A stretch of DNA of 36,769 nucleotides, taken from Gemmatimonadota bacterium. GTDB taxonomy: Bacteria; Gemmatimonadota; Gemmatimonadetes; Longimicrobiales; Gaopeijiaceae. The DNA lies in the NCBI GenBank assembly GCA_029863645.1, contig JAOTVA010000019.1:1-36769 (forward strand), given 5' to 3'. This document shows positions 8,566 through 17,552 of the stretch, piece by piece (the stretch's first letter is position 1; every line of letters begins with the position of its first letter). The translations under genes and the position numbers were made by a program. The notes below the pieces were generated by a model. The model searched no databases. It was not told where the DNA came from and worked only from the letters and a program-made list of their open reading frames with translations.

Positions 8566-9735
8566 ATGAGTGAGTCGGAGCTGAGCCGCGCGGAGCTCTA
8601 TCGCTACGCCCGGCACCTGGCGCTCCCCCAGGTGGGGATCGAGGGGCAGAAGCGGCTGAAGGCCGGACGCGTCCTATGCGTCGGCGCTGGTGGCCTGGGG
8701 TCCCCGTTGGCGCTGTATCTCGCGGCCGCAGGCGTTGGCACGCTCGGCATCGTCGACTTCGATGTCGTAGACGAGAGCAATCTCCAACGTCAGATCCTTC
8801 ACGGCACCAAGGACGTGGGCCGTTCGAAGCTCGACAGCGCCGAGGACCGCCTTCGCGACATCAACCCGCACGTGCGGGTCGTGAAGCACGAGAGCCAACT
8901 CTCGTCTGCGAACGCGTTGGGCATACTCGCGGACTATGACGTGGTCGTGGACGGGACAGACAACTTCCCCACCCGCTATCTGGTCAACGATGCGTGCGTC
9001 TTGCTCGGCAAGCCCAACGTCTACGGCTCCGTCTTCCGGTGGGAGGGCCAGGCCTCGGTCTTCGCCACGAAGGGGGGGCCGTGCTACCGCTGCCTGTTTC
9101 GAGAGCCACCGCCGCCCGGGCTCGTGCCCAACTGCGCCGAAGGTGGTGTTTTGGGGGTGCTGCCCGGCATCATCGGCTCGTTGCAGGCGCTGGAAACGAT
9201 CAAGCTGCTCCTGGGCCAGGGAGACTCCTTGGTCGGTCGCCTGCTGATCTTTGACGCCCTGGGCATGGAGTGGCGCGAGGTGAAGCTGCGCCGCAACCCC
9301 GACTGCCCGGTATGTGGAGACAGCCCGACACAAACTGAGCTCATCGACTACGACGTCTTCTGTGGCGTCGCCCCCGTCTCAGGCGGGGAGTCGGCGCACG
9401 ACGCACGGGCTGTGCCCGAGGTCGACGCGGCGACGGTTGCGCAGCAGCTCGAGTCCGACGCTCCTCCCTTCCTACTCGACGTCCGCGAGCCATGGGAGTG
9501 GGCCGTGAGTAGCCTGGCGATGCGAGGCGCCCGCCTGATCCCTTTGGGCGAGCTTGCTGATCGGCTGGGGGAGATTCCGGAAGACCGCCCGGTGGTTGTG
9601 TATTGTCGCACGGGTCCGCGCAGCTTGCAGGCTGCTCTCGTCATGATCGATGCAGGCTTCGATCCTGTGTCCAATCTGCAGGGCGGCATGATCGCCTGGG
9701 CCAGGGACGTCGAGCCAGGGCTCCCGGTCGTCTAG
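8566..9735 (+). CDS. MoeB/ThiF-family adenylyltransferase fused to rhodanese (MoeZ/MOCS3-like)
   Basis: This 389-residue protein is an E1-like enzyme that adenylates the C-terminus of a ubiquitin-like sulfur carrier, fused to a rhodanese that supplies sulfur. The nucleotide loop GAGGLGS is at residues 40-46, followed by DFDVVDESNLQRQILH. A zinc site is suggested by CYRC and CPVC, and the E1-type cysteine is in NCAEGGVLG. The C-terminal rhodanese (about 285-389) has LLDVREPWEW and an intact CRTGPRS loop. The architecture matches MoeZ/MOCS3, which serve molybdopterin synthesis, tRNA thiolation or cysteine synthesis. No carrier protein gene is nearby, so the acceptor is unknown. ATG 8566 begins just before the conserved SRAELYRYARHLALPQVG start. 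Confidence 0.94.
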   Translation: MSESELSRAELYRYARHLALPQVGIEGQKRLKAGRVLCVGAGGLGSPLALYLAAAGVGTLGIVDFDVVDESNLQRQILHGTKDVGRSKLDSAEDRLRDINPHVRVVKHESQLSSANALGILADYDVVVDGTDNFPTRYLVNDACVLLGKPNVYGSVFRWEGQASVFATKGGPCYRCLFREPPPPGLVPNCAEGGVLGVLPGIIGSLQALETIKLLLGQGDSLVGRLLIFDALGMEWREVKLRRNPDCPVCGDSPTQTELIDYDVFCGVAPVSGGESAHDARAVPEVDAATVAQQLESDAPPFLLDVREPWEWAVSSLAMRGARLIPLGELADRLGEIPEDRPVVVYCRTGPRSLQAALVMIDAGFDPVSNLQGGMIAWARDVEPGLPVV

Positions 9736-9743
9736 CAGTCGCC

Positions 9744-11021
9744 GTGGAGCCTCCGCACGTCGTCATCGTCGGGGCCGGTTTCGGAGGGCTGTGGGCCGCA
9801 CGGGGTCTGGTGAACCGGCCGGTTCGGGTCACGCTCGTCGACCGAAACAACTACCACACGTTCTTCCCGCTCCTGTATCAGGTGGCCGCGGCGGAGCTGG
9901 TCCCGACGGACATCGCGCACCCCGTTCGGTCGATCTTTCGGCGCGCTCGTAACGTCGACGTTCGCATGGCCGCGATGACCGGTCTGGACCTGGACCGGCG
10001 TGCGGTTCTGACCGACACCGGCCCCCTCGACTACGACTACCTCGTCCTGGCGCTGGGCAGCGAACCGAATTTCTTCGGCGTCCCGGGCGCCGCCGAGTAC
10101 GCGTTCCCGCTGCGATGGATGGCGGACGCGGTTCCACTTCGACACCACGTGCTGACGCGCTTTGAGGCTGCCTCCACGGCGGACCCCGCACGCCGCCAGC
10201 GATTGCTCACGTTCGTGGTTGTGGGAGGCGGCCCGACAGGGGTCGAGTACGCGGGCGCGCTTTCGGAGCTGATCTTCGGCCCGCTCCTGGAGGACTTTCC
10301 GGGTGTCGATCGCGACGAGGTGCGCATCGAACTCGTGGAAGCATCTGGGGCGCTTTTGGGCGGTATGCCGGAACAGCTGGGGCGGTATGCCGGTGAGCGG
10401 CTAACGAAACGACGCGTCGGGGTGAGGCTCGGGACCGCGGTCGGCGTCGTGGAGAAGGACGCCGTTCGGTTGAGCGGAGGTGAGATCCTCCCCACCGAAA
10501 CCGTCGTCTGGACAGCCGGAGTCCGCGGAGAACCGCGCGCCGCGGCATGGGGACTCCCGGTCGGACCCGCGGGGCGGGTGCCGGTGACGCCCTTTCTGCA
10601 TCTCGAGGAGCGATCCGAGGTCTTCGTGATCGGTGACCTGGCGTACCTCGAGGATGGCGAGGGCAGAGCGTTGCCTCAGGTAGCGCAGGTCGCCATCCAA
10701 CAAGGGCGGCGTGTGGCCGCCAACGTTCGAGCAAATGCCGGAGGCCGACCGATGGCTCCGTTCACCTACCGCGACCCCGGCATGCTCGCGGTCATTGGGC
10801 GAAACGCCGCGGTGGCCCACGTCTTCGGGTTCGCGCTCAAGGGATGGACGGCCTGGTTCCTCTGGCTGGGCATTCACATCTCGTGGCTCATCGGCTTTCG
10901 CAACCGCGCGCTCGTGCTGCTCAACTGGGGCTGGAACTATGTGCGTTACCGTCGTGCGGTGAGGTTGATCTTGCCTACCGTTCGCGCGTCCCGGGAGGAC
11001 GCAGATTACGAACAGCTTTAA
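9744..11021 (+). CDS. ndh: Type II NADH:quinone oxidoreductase (NDH-2-like FAD protein)
   Basis: The 425-residue protein is a two-dinucleotide-fold flavoprotein. FAD binding is shown by VVIVGAGFGGLWAARGL at the N-terminus and VFVIGDLAYLEDG near residue 300; NAD binding by FVVVGGGPTGVEYAGAL. The NYHTFFPLLYQVAAAEL and LPQVAQVAIQQGRRVA motifs are typical of NDH-2, which passes electrons from NADH to the quinone pool without pumping protons. The C-terminus is amphipathic and hydrophobic (GWTAWFLWLGIHISWLIGF), fitting peripheral membrane attachment. The GTG at 9744, eight bases after the MoeB stop, is chosen because it places the dinucleotide fold at the very N-terminus as in relatives; no SD is visible. 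The last codons overlap a likely promoter for the next gene. Confidence 0.92.
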   Translation: MEPPHVVIVGAGFGGLWAARGLVNRPVRVTLVDRNNYHTFFPLLYQVAAAELVPTDIAHPVRSIFRRARNVDVRMAAMTGLDLDRRAVLTDTGPLDYDYLVLALGSEPNFFGVPGAAEYAFPLRWMADAVPLRHHVLTRFEAASTADPARRQRLLTFVVVGGGPTGVEYAGALSELIFGPLLEDFPGVDRDEVRIELVEASGALLGGMPEQLGRYAGERLTKRRVGVRLGTAVGVVEKDAVRLSGGEILPTETVVWTAGVRGEPRAAAWGLPVGPAGRVPVTPFLHLEERSEVFVIGDLAYLEDGEGRALPQVAQVAIQQGRRVAANVRANAGGRPMAPFTYRDPGMLAVIGRNAAVAHVFGFALKGWTAWFLWLGIHISWLIGFRNRALVLLNWGWNYVRYRRAVRLILPTVRASREDADYEQL

Positions 11022-11046
11022 CGCCGCGCGGCTGGGCTTGTATACT
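11018..11046 (+). promoter_or_regulatory. Probable sigma-70-type promoter for the TPR-barrel gene
   Basis: TATACT at 11041-11046 differs from the consensus -10 by one base and has TTAACG (four of six matches to -35) at 11018-11023, a 17-base spacer. It overlaps the NDH-2 stop codon and lies about 40 bases ahead of the next ATG. Confidence 0.6.
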
Positions 11047-11087
11047 CCGGACGTAGCCTGCGCCCACCCGACTGTCGGAGAGGCTGG

Positions 11088-13265
11088 ATGAAGCTTGCGT
11101 CACGGACCCGAACGCTCGCCTTCCACATCCTCGTAACCGCGCTCTTCTCGACGCCGACAGCCGCACAGGTCGATTGCCCCAGGGCTTCGGGTCCCGACGC
11201 CGAGGCGGGGTGGGAGGCCTACTCCGCCAACAACATGGCCGGGGCTCGAGCGCGCTTCCGCGCGGCGCTCTCTACGTGTCCCGACGACCAGTACGCGAGA
11301 ACAGGCGTCGGCTACGTCGACCTTCGGGAAGGGGACACACAAGCTGCGCTCTCGGCGTTCGGGACCGTGATCGGGGTCCAGCCCAACAACGTGGACGCTC
11401 TGACCGGGCTGGGTCTGGCCAGCTGGCGGCTGGGAGATCTCGATGCGGTCGAGGCGTACTTCAGCCGGGTCGCGCAGCTGGTTCCAGACCATCCGACCGC
11501 CCTGGAGTACCTCGGAAGAATTTCTGCGCCTGGCGTGGGCGGCGATCCTGATCCGGCAGCCGAGGCTTGGGTGGAGGGCAACACGGCCCGGGCGCTGGAA
11601 CTGTACCTGGATCGGCTGGCCAGCAATCCGAACGACGAGGTGGCGACCCTCCGGGTCGGACTCGTACGGGCCTGGCAGGGTGACTATCGGTCGTCCTTGG
11701 ATCTGCTCAACGGTCTCGTCCAGCGCAACCCAGGGCACCTCGACGCGCGCCTGGCGCGGGCACGGGTGCACGCCTGGTCAGGTGACATCGCCCAGGCCCG
11801 GAACGAAGCCTTGGAGATTCTCGCGGTCGATCCCGACCATCCGGACGCATTGGAGGCCCTGGCGCTCTTTCAGTCGTGGGCCGGAGACGTCGAGGAAGCC
11901 TTGGCCAGCTACGACGAGCTCATTTCCATCTCTCCGCAGAATCGCTCTGCTGGACGACAGCGGGCGCAGGCGCTCGCCTGGTCGTCGCGTTTCGAGGCGT
12001 CGCGGGCTGCGTACGACGCGCTTCTGGCACGTGACCCGGACGACCTGGCGGCTCGGCTCGGCCTCGCTCGCACCTTGGCGTACGGGAGGAACTTCGACGA
12101 GTCTGTTGCTGAGTACGACAGGATCCTCGCCAGCGAACCTGCGAACCTGCAGGCGCTCATCGGCAAGGGGCGAACACTCGGCTGGGCCGGACGCCTCGTC
12201 GAAGGTGAACGGGTGGCGCAACAGGCCGTTTCCGAGAACCCCGCCAACGCCGAAGCCTGGGCTGGCCTCGGGCAACTGTTTCGCTGGCAAGGCCGTACCG
12301 CCGCGGCCAAAGGCGCACTCGAAACCGCGGCCGGCCTGGCGCCCACGAATGCCGAGGTTCTCGATCAGCTGAGGTCGGTGAATCTCACACTCGCGCCGGT
12401 CGTCCGGCCGACCGTCGTGTACGAAGACGACTCGGACGGAAACCGGATGATCACGACCCGCCTGGCAGGAAGCTGGCACCCGACCCCGAGACTGGACGTG
12501 TGGGGGGAGGGGTATTTCAAAGACCTGAAGCAGGGGATCTTCCTGAGGAAGGCACGCGGCGGGGCGGTTCGGGGGTCGTACCAGCTCGAGCCGGGCTGGC
12601 GTTTATCAGCGGGCCTCGGAGGAAGTGTCACGGACGGTACAGCGAGTCCGTCGCTCTTTGAGTACCGTGCCGGGGTGAGCAGCCCAGAGCGCTACCCCTT
12701 CGTCGGCGCGATCGAAGTCACGTCGATCGGTCTGAACGAGACGGCTGTGCTCGCCGAGATCGGTGCGCGCAGCACCGACGTCGTGCTCACCGGGCACTGG
12801 ACTCCGAACCCCGAGTGGCGCGTCGACGGGTCGCTCGGGGTGGGCGAGTACAATGGAACAGAGGCCAATGGGCGACGATCGGGCGCGCTCTCGACGTCGC
12901 GCCGTGTGGGTCGATTCTTCTCGGTCGGTGCGAGCGTACGAGGCTTCTCTTTCGAGAAGAATCTCGACGATGGCTACTTCGACCCGGACTTCTACGGCAT
13001 CGGCGAGCTCACCGGCTACTGGCTCTACCGCCCTGGGCCGTGGACGCTGCTCGTCGAGCTGGCCCCTGGAGCGGAGAAGGTGCGTAGCGACGGTTCTTGG
13101 GGAGCCACCGTGCGCTCCAACGCGCGGGCCGCCTACCGCCTGGGGCCGGGTCGCGAGGTGTCGCTGGCCTTCGGATACTCCTCGGCAGGCCTGGTCAGCT
13201 TCGCGTCTACGGCTGCCAACTATCGCTATACAACTGTCGTGCTCGGCTCGAGCTGGGTGTTCTGA
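11088..13265 (+). CDS. TPR-repeat protein with C-terminal outer-membrane beta barrel (YaiO-like)
   Basis: This 725-residue protein starts with a signal peptide (hydrophobic run FHILVTALFSTPTAAQ) and continues with about 400 residues of tetratricopeptide repeats of the kind ALASYDELISISPQNRSAG, each around 34 residues. From about residue 440 the sequence switches to alternating polar/hydrophobic strands (YQLEPGWRLSAGLGGSV) and ends in VVLGSSWVF, a terminal aromatic typical of outer-membrane barrels. The plan resembles YaiO or the TPR-barrel export proteins of polysaccharide systems such as BcsC, but no synthase gene is adjacent, so cargo is unknown. GGAGAGG sits five bases before the ATG, and a strong -10 lies upstream, so it is probably an independent unit. 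Confidence 0.85.
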   Translation: MKLASRTRTLAFHILVTALFSTPTAAQVDCPRASGPDAEAGWEAYSANNMAGARARFRAALSTCPDDQYARTGVGYVDLREGDTQAALSAFGTVIGVQPNNVDALTGLGLASWRLGDLDAVEAYFSRVAQLVPDHPTALEYLGRISAPGVGGDPDPAAEAWVEGNTARALELYLDRLASNPNDEVATLRVGLVRAWQGDYRSSLDLLNGLVQRNPGHLDARLARARVHAWSGDIAQARNEALEILAVDPDHPDALEALALFQSWAGDVEEALASYDELISISPQNRSAGRQRAQALAWSSRFEASRAAYDALLARDPDDLAARLGLARTLAYGRNFDESVAEYDRILASEPANLQALIGKGRTLGWAGRLVEGERVAQQAVSENPANAEAWAGLGQLFRWQGRTAAAKGALETAAGLAPTNAEVLDQLRSVNLTLAPVVRPTVVYEDDSDGNRMITTRLAGSWHPTPRLDVWGEGYFKDLKQGIFLRKARGGAVRGSYQLEPGWRLSAGLGGSVTDGTASPSLFEYRAGVSSPERYPFVGAIEVTSIGLNETAVLAEIGARSTDVVLTGHWTPNPEWRVDGSLGVGEYNGTEANGRRSGALSTSRRVGRFFSVGASVRGFSFEKNLDDGYFDPDFYGIGELTGYWLYRPGPWTLLVELAPGAEKVRSDGSWGATVRSNARAAYRLGPGREVSLAFGYSSAGLVSFASTAANYRYTTVVLGSSWVF

Positions 13266-13283
13266 CGCTGGGCTCGTGGGCGC

Positions 13284-14546
13284 TTAATTCAGGTCGACCT
13301 CGACGACCTTGAGGCCACCCAGGCCCGCCGCGACGAAGAGCATGTCGTTCCGATAGACCACGTGGTTGGCAGACTGCAGGTTGCCGAACTGTAGCCGCCC
13401 CAGCGTCGAGATCGATTGGGGTGCCGTGCACGCAGACGTTTCGAACGACTGTGGGGCGGCGGCAGCGTAGACGCCCGCCTCACCGTTCGAGATGAACATG
13501 AGGTCGCCCTGAACGGTTACGGCATTGGTGACGACTACTGACGACGGGAGCCCGAGCGAACCCGGATCGGGGCGCGGCACGGACCCGACGGTCTGGCCGT
13601 CATCCAGGCAGACCACCTGGACGCCGTCCGGTCCCGCCGCGACGAAGGCCTTGCTCCCAGCGACCTGGACCGTCGACTTCGATTCGGGCACGTCGACGCC
13701 CGTGACGAGCCAGGTATTGAGTAGGGTCATCGACCCACCCGGGAACGAACCCTCTTCGAAGACCGCGAGGCGCCCAGGAGTACCCTGCAATACGACGATG
13801 CGCCCATTGGGCTGGTCCCAGGCAACCCAGCGCGCGTCATCGAGCGGATACTGGCCGACGAGGGCAAGGCTGCCGGCGTCGAAGGCATAAACGCCACCAC
13901 CGTCTCCGGACGTCGCATACACATAACTGCCTGTGCTCATCGTGCTCGTGGCGGCGAAGCTCTCGATATCCACGCGCACGTTCCCGGCGAGGGAGAAGTT
14001 CGAGCCGCTCAGCGTGACTTTCTCCAGAACGGCCGGCGTCGCGAAGGCGAGGTCCGAAGTTGCCACGGCGGAGAAGACGGAAGTCCCGTCCGTGAAGACC
14101 GAGTTGACGTCGGAGTCCAGGAACGTGAGCGAGGACTTCAGCTTGGGCGTCTTGTTGCCGAGCTGGATGAAGTAGTCCAGAGCCCCGAGCGCCACGGCTC
14201 CCACCTGGTTGTAGCTCACGACCGCCTTGTTGTCGGAGGTGGCCCAAACTGACGTCGCCTGAACGACCGAAGGGCCTACCGTGGGCGGGAGTACCTCGGC
14301 GAGCAACGTGAGGTCGATCGAGGAGGGAGCCCTGGCCGGAGCCATCGCCATCCCGCCCGCAGCCATGGGCGTCGGGGCGATCGGGACGTTCTCGTGCGGA
14401 TAGGACACGCGGGCGTCCAGGGTGGCCTCGTCATTGGTGATCGCGATGCGACCGTCCGTCTCGAAGTCGGGCACGATGACCTGGTCGTAACAACCGGCCG
14501 TCGCGGTGACCGTCAAAATCAGGAGCGTTCGTTTGCAGTGTCTCAT
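13284..14546 (-). CDS. Outer-surface lipoprotein with LVIVD-like beta-propeller repeats
   Basis: The 420-residue protein has a lipoprotein signal peptide ending in TATAGC (lipidated Cys19), followed by Tyr-Asp, so retention at the inner membrane by an Asp+2 rule is not expected and outer-membrane placement is likely. The rest is built of beta-rich repeats (SKAFVAAGPDGVQVVCLDDG, YVYATSGDGGGVYAFDAGSL, MLFVAAGLGGLKVVEVD) resembling LVIVD/propeller blades, which usually bind proteins or ligands. No catalytic motif is seen. The start is set at 14546 because GAGGTGAG lies just ahead; a longer reading from 14624 would precede the signal peptide with charged residues. It converges on the TPR-barrel gene with an 18-base gap. 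Confidence 0.82.
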   Translation of the reverse strand: MRHCKRTLLILTVTATAGCYDQVIVPDFETDGRIAITNDEATLDARVSYPHENVPIAPTPMAAGGMAMAPARAPSSIDLTLLAEVLPPTVGPSVVQATSVWATSDNKAVVSYNQVGAVALGALDYFIQLGNKTPKLKSSLTFLDSDVNSVFTDGTSVFSAVATSDLAFATPAVLEKVTLSGSNFSLAGNVRVDIESFAATSTMSTGSYVYATSGDGGGVYAFDAGSLALVGQYPLDDARWVAWDQPNGRIVVLQGTPGRLAVFEEGSFPGGSMTLLNTWLVTGVDVPESKSTVQVAGSKAFVAAGPDGVQVVCLDDGQTVGSVPRPDPGSLGLPSSVVVTNAVTVQGDLMFISNGEAGVYAAAAPQSFETSACTAPQSISTLGRLQFGNLQSANHVVYRNDMLFVAAGLGGLKVVEVDLN

Positions 14547-14550
14547 CGCA

Positions 14551-14558
14551 CTCACCTC
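14551..14558 (-). promoter_or_regulatory. Ribosome binding site fixing the lipoprotein start
   Basis: On the minus strand GAGGTGAG precedes the ATG at 14546 with GAGG eight bases away. It selects the start that places the lipoprotein signal peptide at the N-terminus. Confidence 0.8.
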
Positions 14559-14711
14559 GTTGGGGGCCCCGTTCGAGCCACCTACCGAACGGGGACGACG
14601 GTGTCGTCGGAAAGTACCGACCACACTCCCTATTTGTAAGCAAAATCTGAACCACCCCCGCGTGACCCGAGGAGATCCCGAAACGTGGCCTCCTGCCTAC
14701 GCTATCGGGTG

Positions 14712-14749
14712 CCCCCCCAGAGGTAGCCTCCCCTTGCGGAGGGTGGGGG
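14712..14749 (+). other. GC-rich compound hairpin in the leader of the small barrel gene
   Basis: CCTCC (14727-14731) pairs with GGAGG (14738-14742), and the outer C-run (14712-14718) can pair with the G-run 14745-14749, leaving an unpaired bulge on one side. AATTCTTT follows. It could be a weak terminator or attenuator in the 230-base gap between the divergent lipoprotein and barrel genes; no riboswitch family was recognised. Confidence 0.35.
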
Positions 14750-14829
14750 TAGGTAATTCTTTCCGGACGGAGACTTCCATGCAGCCAGGCCCGCCGGGTC
14801 TTTTGGCACGCGCCCTTCCAGGAATGACC

Positions 14830-15342
14830 ATGCGAAAAACCGCGCTCATCGCGATCTTTGCGGTTCTGCTGTTGCCGGCTGTCTTGGAGGCCCAGGTCCG
14901 CATCCTCGGGGGCGTCGGAGTGACCAACCCGATGTCGGACCTGAACGGCGTGGCCGACGTCGGTTGGCACGCGTCAGCAGGTCTGCAGCTCGGGATCGGC
15001 GCGCTCCCGGTGGGCATTCGCGCCGACGGGGCCCATCACTCGTTCGGTCAGCAGGGTGCGAACCCCTCCGCCGACATCCTGTCTGGCGCCCTGAGCCTGG
15101 TGTTTACGTTCCCAGGTATCGGTCTGTCGCCGTACATCTTGGGCGGCTTGGGGGCCTATCGAACGGGCACCGACGCACCAGGAGCCGAGACAGAGAGCGA
15201 CACGGGCATCCACGGCGCCTTCGGCGTGGACATCGGGGCACTCAGCTACGGAGGGTTCGCCGAAGTCCGTCTCGTGAACGTGGGCACCGCGAGCCCCGGG
15301 AATCGTCGGTATGTGTCCGCGACGATCGGGTTTCGCCTGTAG
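14830..15342 (+). CDS. Small outer-membrane beta-barrel protein, function unknown
   Basis: The 170-residue protein begins with a clear signal peptide (MRKTALIAIFAVLLLPAVLEAQ) and continues with short glycine-rich amphipathic strands (WHASAGLQLGIGALPVGI, LSPYILGGLGAYRTG, YVSATIGFRL), as in small eight-stranded barrels of the OmpA/OmpW-like size class. No enzymatic motif is present. ATG 14830 is preferred because AGGA ends six bases upstream; an ATG six bases earlier would add two residues and be too close to that site. The gene is divergent from the lipoprotein and converges, six bases apart, with the E1 dehydrogenase. Structure-level assignment only. Confidence 0.72.
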   Translation: MRKTALIAIFAVLLLPAVLEAQVRILGGVGVTNPMSDLNGVADVGWHASAGLQLGIGALPVGIRADGAHHSFGQQGANPSADILSGALSLVFTFPGIGLSPYILGGLGAYRTGTDAPGAETESDTGIHGAFGVDIGALSYGGFAEVRLVNVGTASPGNRRYVSATIGFRL

Positions 15343-15348
15343 GCTTCT

Positions 15349-17484
15349 TCAGTACGCCGCCAGCTCCACCACCGCATTCACGACATCCGCGGTCTGCGGC
15401 AGCGTGGCGTCCTCCACACGAGGCGCATAGGCGACCCACGTGTCGAGGGACGCGACGCGCCGCACCGGGGCGTCGAGCCATTCGAATAGATCGTCGGCGA
15501 TGCGAGCCGCGATTTCCGCTCCTACGCCCCACGACAGGCTGTCTTCGTGCACGATGACGACGCGGCTCGTCTTCTTCACCGACGTGTAAATACGGTCCAT
15601 GTCGAGCGGGGAGATGGTGCGCAGATCGATGACCTCCACGTCGATGTCGTGTTCGGCTGCGACGATCCTCGCGGCGTCGAGGCTGCGTTTTACTAGCGCG
15701 CCACACGTCACGATGGTGACGTCGGATCCCGTCCGGCACACCTTCGCCTTGCCGAACGGAATCATGAAGTTCGGCCCCGGATCGCGACCCTTGTTGTGGA
15801 CCTGACGGTAGAGGTGCTTGTGCTCCAGGAAGAGCACGGGGTCTTCGCAGCGGATGGCCGTCCGGAGTAGTCCGTTGGCGTCCTCGGCGGTGGAAGGCAT
15901 GCAGACGCGCAGCCCTGGGCAGTGGGCGAAAATCGACTCCCCGGTCTGCGAGTGATAGATCGCTCCACCGCGGAGGTATCCGCCGTACGCGGCGCGAATC
16001 ACGACCGGGGCCGCGAAAACGCCATTCGATCTGAAGCGAAACGTGGCCAACTCGTTTCTTATCTGCATCATGGCCGGCCAGATGTAGTCGAAGAACTGAA
16101 TCTCGACGATCGGCTTGAGTCCGCGAAGCGCCATTCCCAGGGCTCGTCCCACGATGGTGGCTTCAGCCAGAGGCGAGTTGTAGACCCGGTCGGACCCGAA
16201 CTCTCGCTGAAGTCCGTGGGTCACCTTGAAGACCCCACCCTTGCCTTTGACCTGGCTCAGCGCTTCCTCACGGGAGGCGTCTGCGATGTCCTGACCGAAA
16301 ATGACGATCCTCGGGTCCCGACGCATTTCCGACTTCATGCACGAGTTGAGAAGATCGACCATCGTCAGGAGCCGGTCGTCGTCGTACGCGGGGGAATCCT
16401 CCGTGTCGAAGTCAGGCGCGGTCGGGTCGACGTCTTCGCAATACAGGTGAAGGAGCCCGCTGTCCGGGGGCGGTTGAGGAGACCCGAGGGCCTCGTCGGA
16501 GGCCGCCACTACCTCGGCAGCGATCTCGGCGTCGAGTACGTCCAATTCCTCCGCCGTTGCCACGCCCACTTCGATGAGGAGCGCTCGGGCACGCGTCAGC
16601 GGGTCCCGCGCCACCTGGGCCTCGATTTCATCCGCAGCCCGGTATGCGCGCTCATCGTCAGACATCGAGTGCGAGTACGGTCGCGTGCAGTGCGCGTGGA
16701 TCAGCGAGGGGCGTCTGCGGGTGCGGGTGTACCCGACGGCTTCTCCCGCGGCCCGGTACATGTCCACGAGGTCCGTACCGTCGCACCCGACGATGTGCAG
16801 GCCCGGGAAGCCCGACACGAGATTGGAGATACTTCCGCCGGCTGTCTGGACCTCGACCGGCACGCTGATGGCGTAGCTGTTGTCCTGCACGACGTACACC
16901 ACCGGGAGGCCGAGCGTACAGGCGCTATTGAGCGACTCCCAGAACTCGCCCTCCGAGGTGGCTCCTTCGCCGGTACACACCACCACGATTTCGTCGTCCT
17001 CGAAGCGCTCGATGCGCTCACGGAGCCCGGGGATGGCGGCGATCTTCGTGCCGCCCTCGGCGGTGCCTACGGCCTGTAAGAACTGCGTGCCTGTCGGCGA
17101 GGAGCCGGTGGGGATGTTGAGCTCTGGATTGCCCCAGTGTGACGGCATCTGACGTCCGCCCGAGGCTCCGTCCGCCTCCGCGCCCACAGCTTGGAGAAAG
17201 TGGTCGAGAGGCGTCTGGCCCAGGGCTAGGGCCATCGAGCGATCCCGATAGTACGGGAAGAACCAATCGTGTCCGGGCTTGCAGTGCTCGGCGACCGCCA
17301 CTCCCACCGCCTCGTGCCCCGCGCTCGCGATCTGGAAAAAGGTGTTGTTTTGCCTTTTCAGGCTGATCTCGCGGTCGTCGATATGACGCGAGGTCACCAT
17401 GGTGGCGTAGAAGCGCCGCAGTTGCTCTTCGGTGAGCCCGGCTAGATCCCTGGCCGCGAGGATCTCTTGTTCGCGTGTCGCCAT
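15349..17484 (-). CDS. Fused E1 alpha-beta 2-oxoacid dehydrogenase (thiamine diphosphate-dependent)
   Basis: The 711-residue protein joins both E1 subunits of a 2-oxoacid dehydrogenase complex in one chain. Residues 1 to about 340 are the alpha part, with the thiamine-diphosphate motif [17 protein letters not shown] leading to [13 protein letters not shown]. Residues from about 370 are the beta part ([36 protein letters not shown], and the transketolase C-terminal [10 protein letters not shown] and [12 protein letters not shown]). It decarboxylates a 2-oxoacid and acylates the lipoyl group of E2. Branched-chain 2-oxoacids are the best guess from the alpha motif, but pyruvate cannot be excluded. 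No E2 or E3 gene lies next to it. GGAG is placed six bases before the ATG. It follows the YyaL gene on the same strand by 68 bases. Confidence 0.92.
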   Translation of the reverse strand: MATREQEILAARDLAGLTEEQLRRFYATMVTSRHIDDREISLKRQNNTFFQIASAGHEAVGVAVAEHCKPGHDWFFPYYRDRSMALALGQTPLDHFLQAVGAEADGASGGRQMPSHWGNPELNIPTGSSPTGTQFLQAVGTAEGGTKIAAIPGLRERIERFEDDEIVVVCTGEGATSEGEFWESLNSACTLGLPVVYVVQDNSYAISVPVEVQTAGGSISNLVSGFPGLHIVGCDGTDLVDMYRAAGEAVGYTRTRRRPSLIHAHCTRPYSHSMSDDERAYRAADEIEAQVARDPLTRARALLIEVGVATAEELDVLDAEIAAEVVAASDEALGSPQPPPDSGLLHLYCEDVDPTAPDFDTEDSPAYDDDRLLTMVDLLNSCMKSEMRRDPRIVIFGQDIADASREEALSQVKGKGGVFKVTHGLQREFGSDRVYNSPLAEATIVGRALGMALRGLKPIVEIQFFDYIWPAMMQIRNELATFRFRSNGVFAAPVVIRAAYGGYLRGGAIYHSQTGESIFAHCPGLRVCMPSTAEDANGLLRTAIRCEDPVLFLEHKHLYRQVHNKGRDPGPNFMIPFGKAKVCRTGSDVTIVTCGALVKRSLDAARIVAAEHDIDVEVIDLRTISPLDMDRIYTSVKKTSRVVIVHEDSLSWGVGAEIAARIADDLFEWLDAPVRRVASLDTWVAYAPRVEDATLPQTADVVNAVVELAAY

Positions 17485-17552
17485 GTCACTCCAAGGTGGG
17501 GCCTGCTCGCACGACCCGTAAAGGTACGGCGAGGCGGGGAGGGGCGAAGGGG

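Noticed and set aside
13284-14624. Longer lipoprotein starting 26 codons earlier
   Set aside because: The longer start would put a charged Arg-rich lead before a lipoprotein signal peptide, and a clear GAGGTGAG supports the internal ATG.
15922-17079. Open frame of 385 codons on the plus strand opposite the E1 dehydrogenase
   Set aside because: E1 alpha and beta motifs lie on the minus strand; the opposite frame is a composition artefact.
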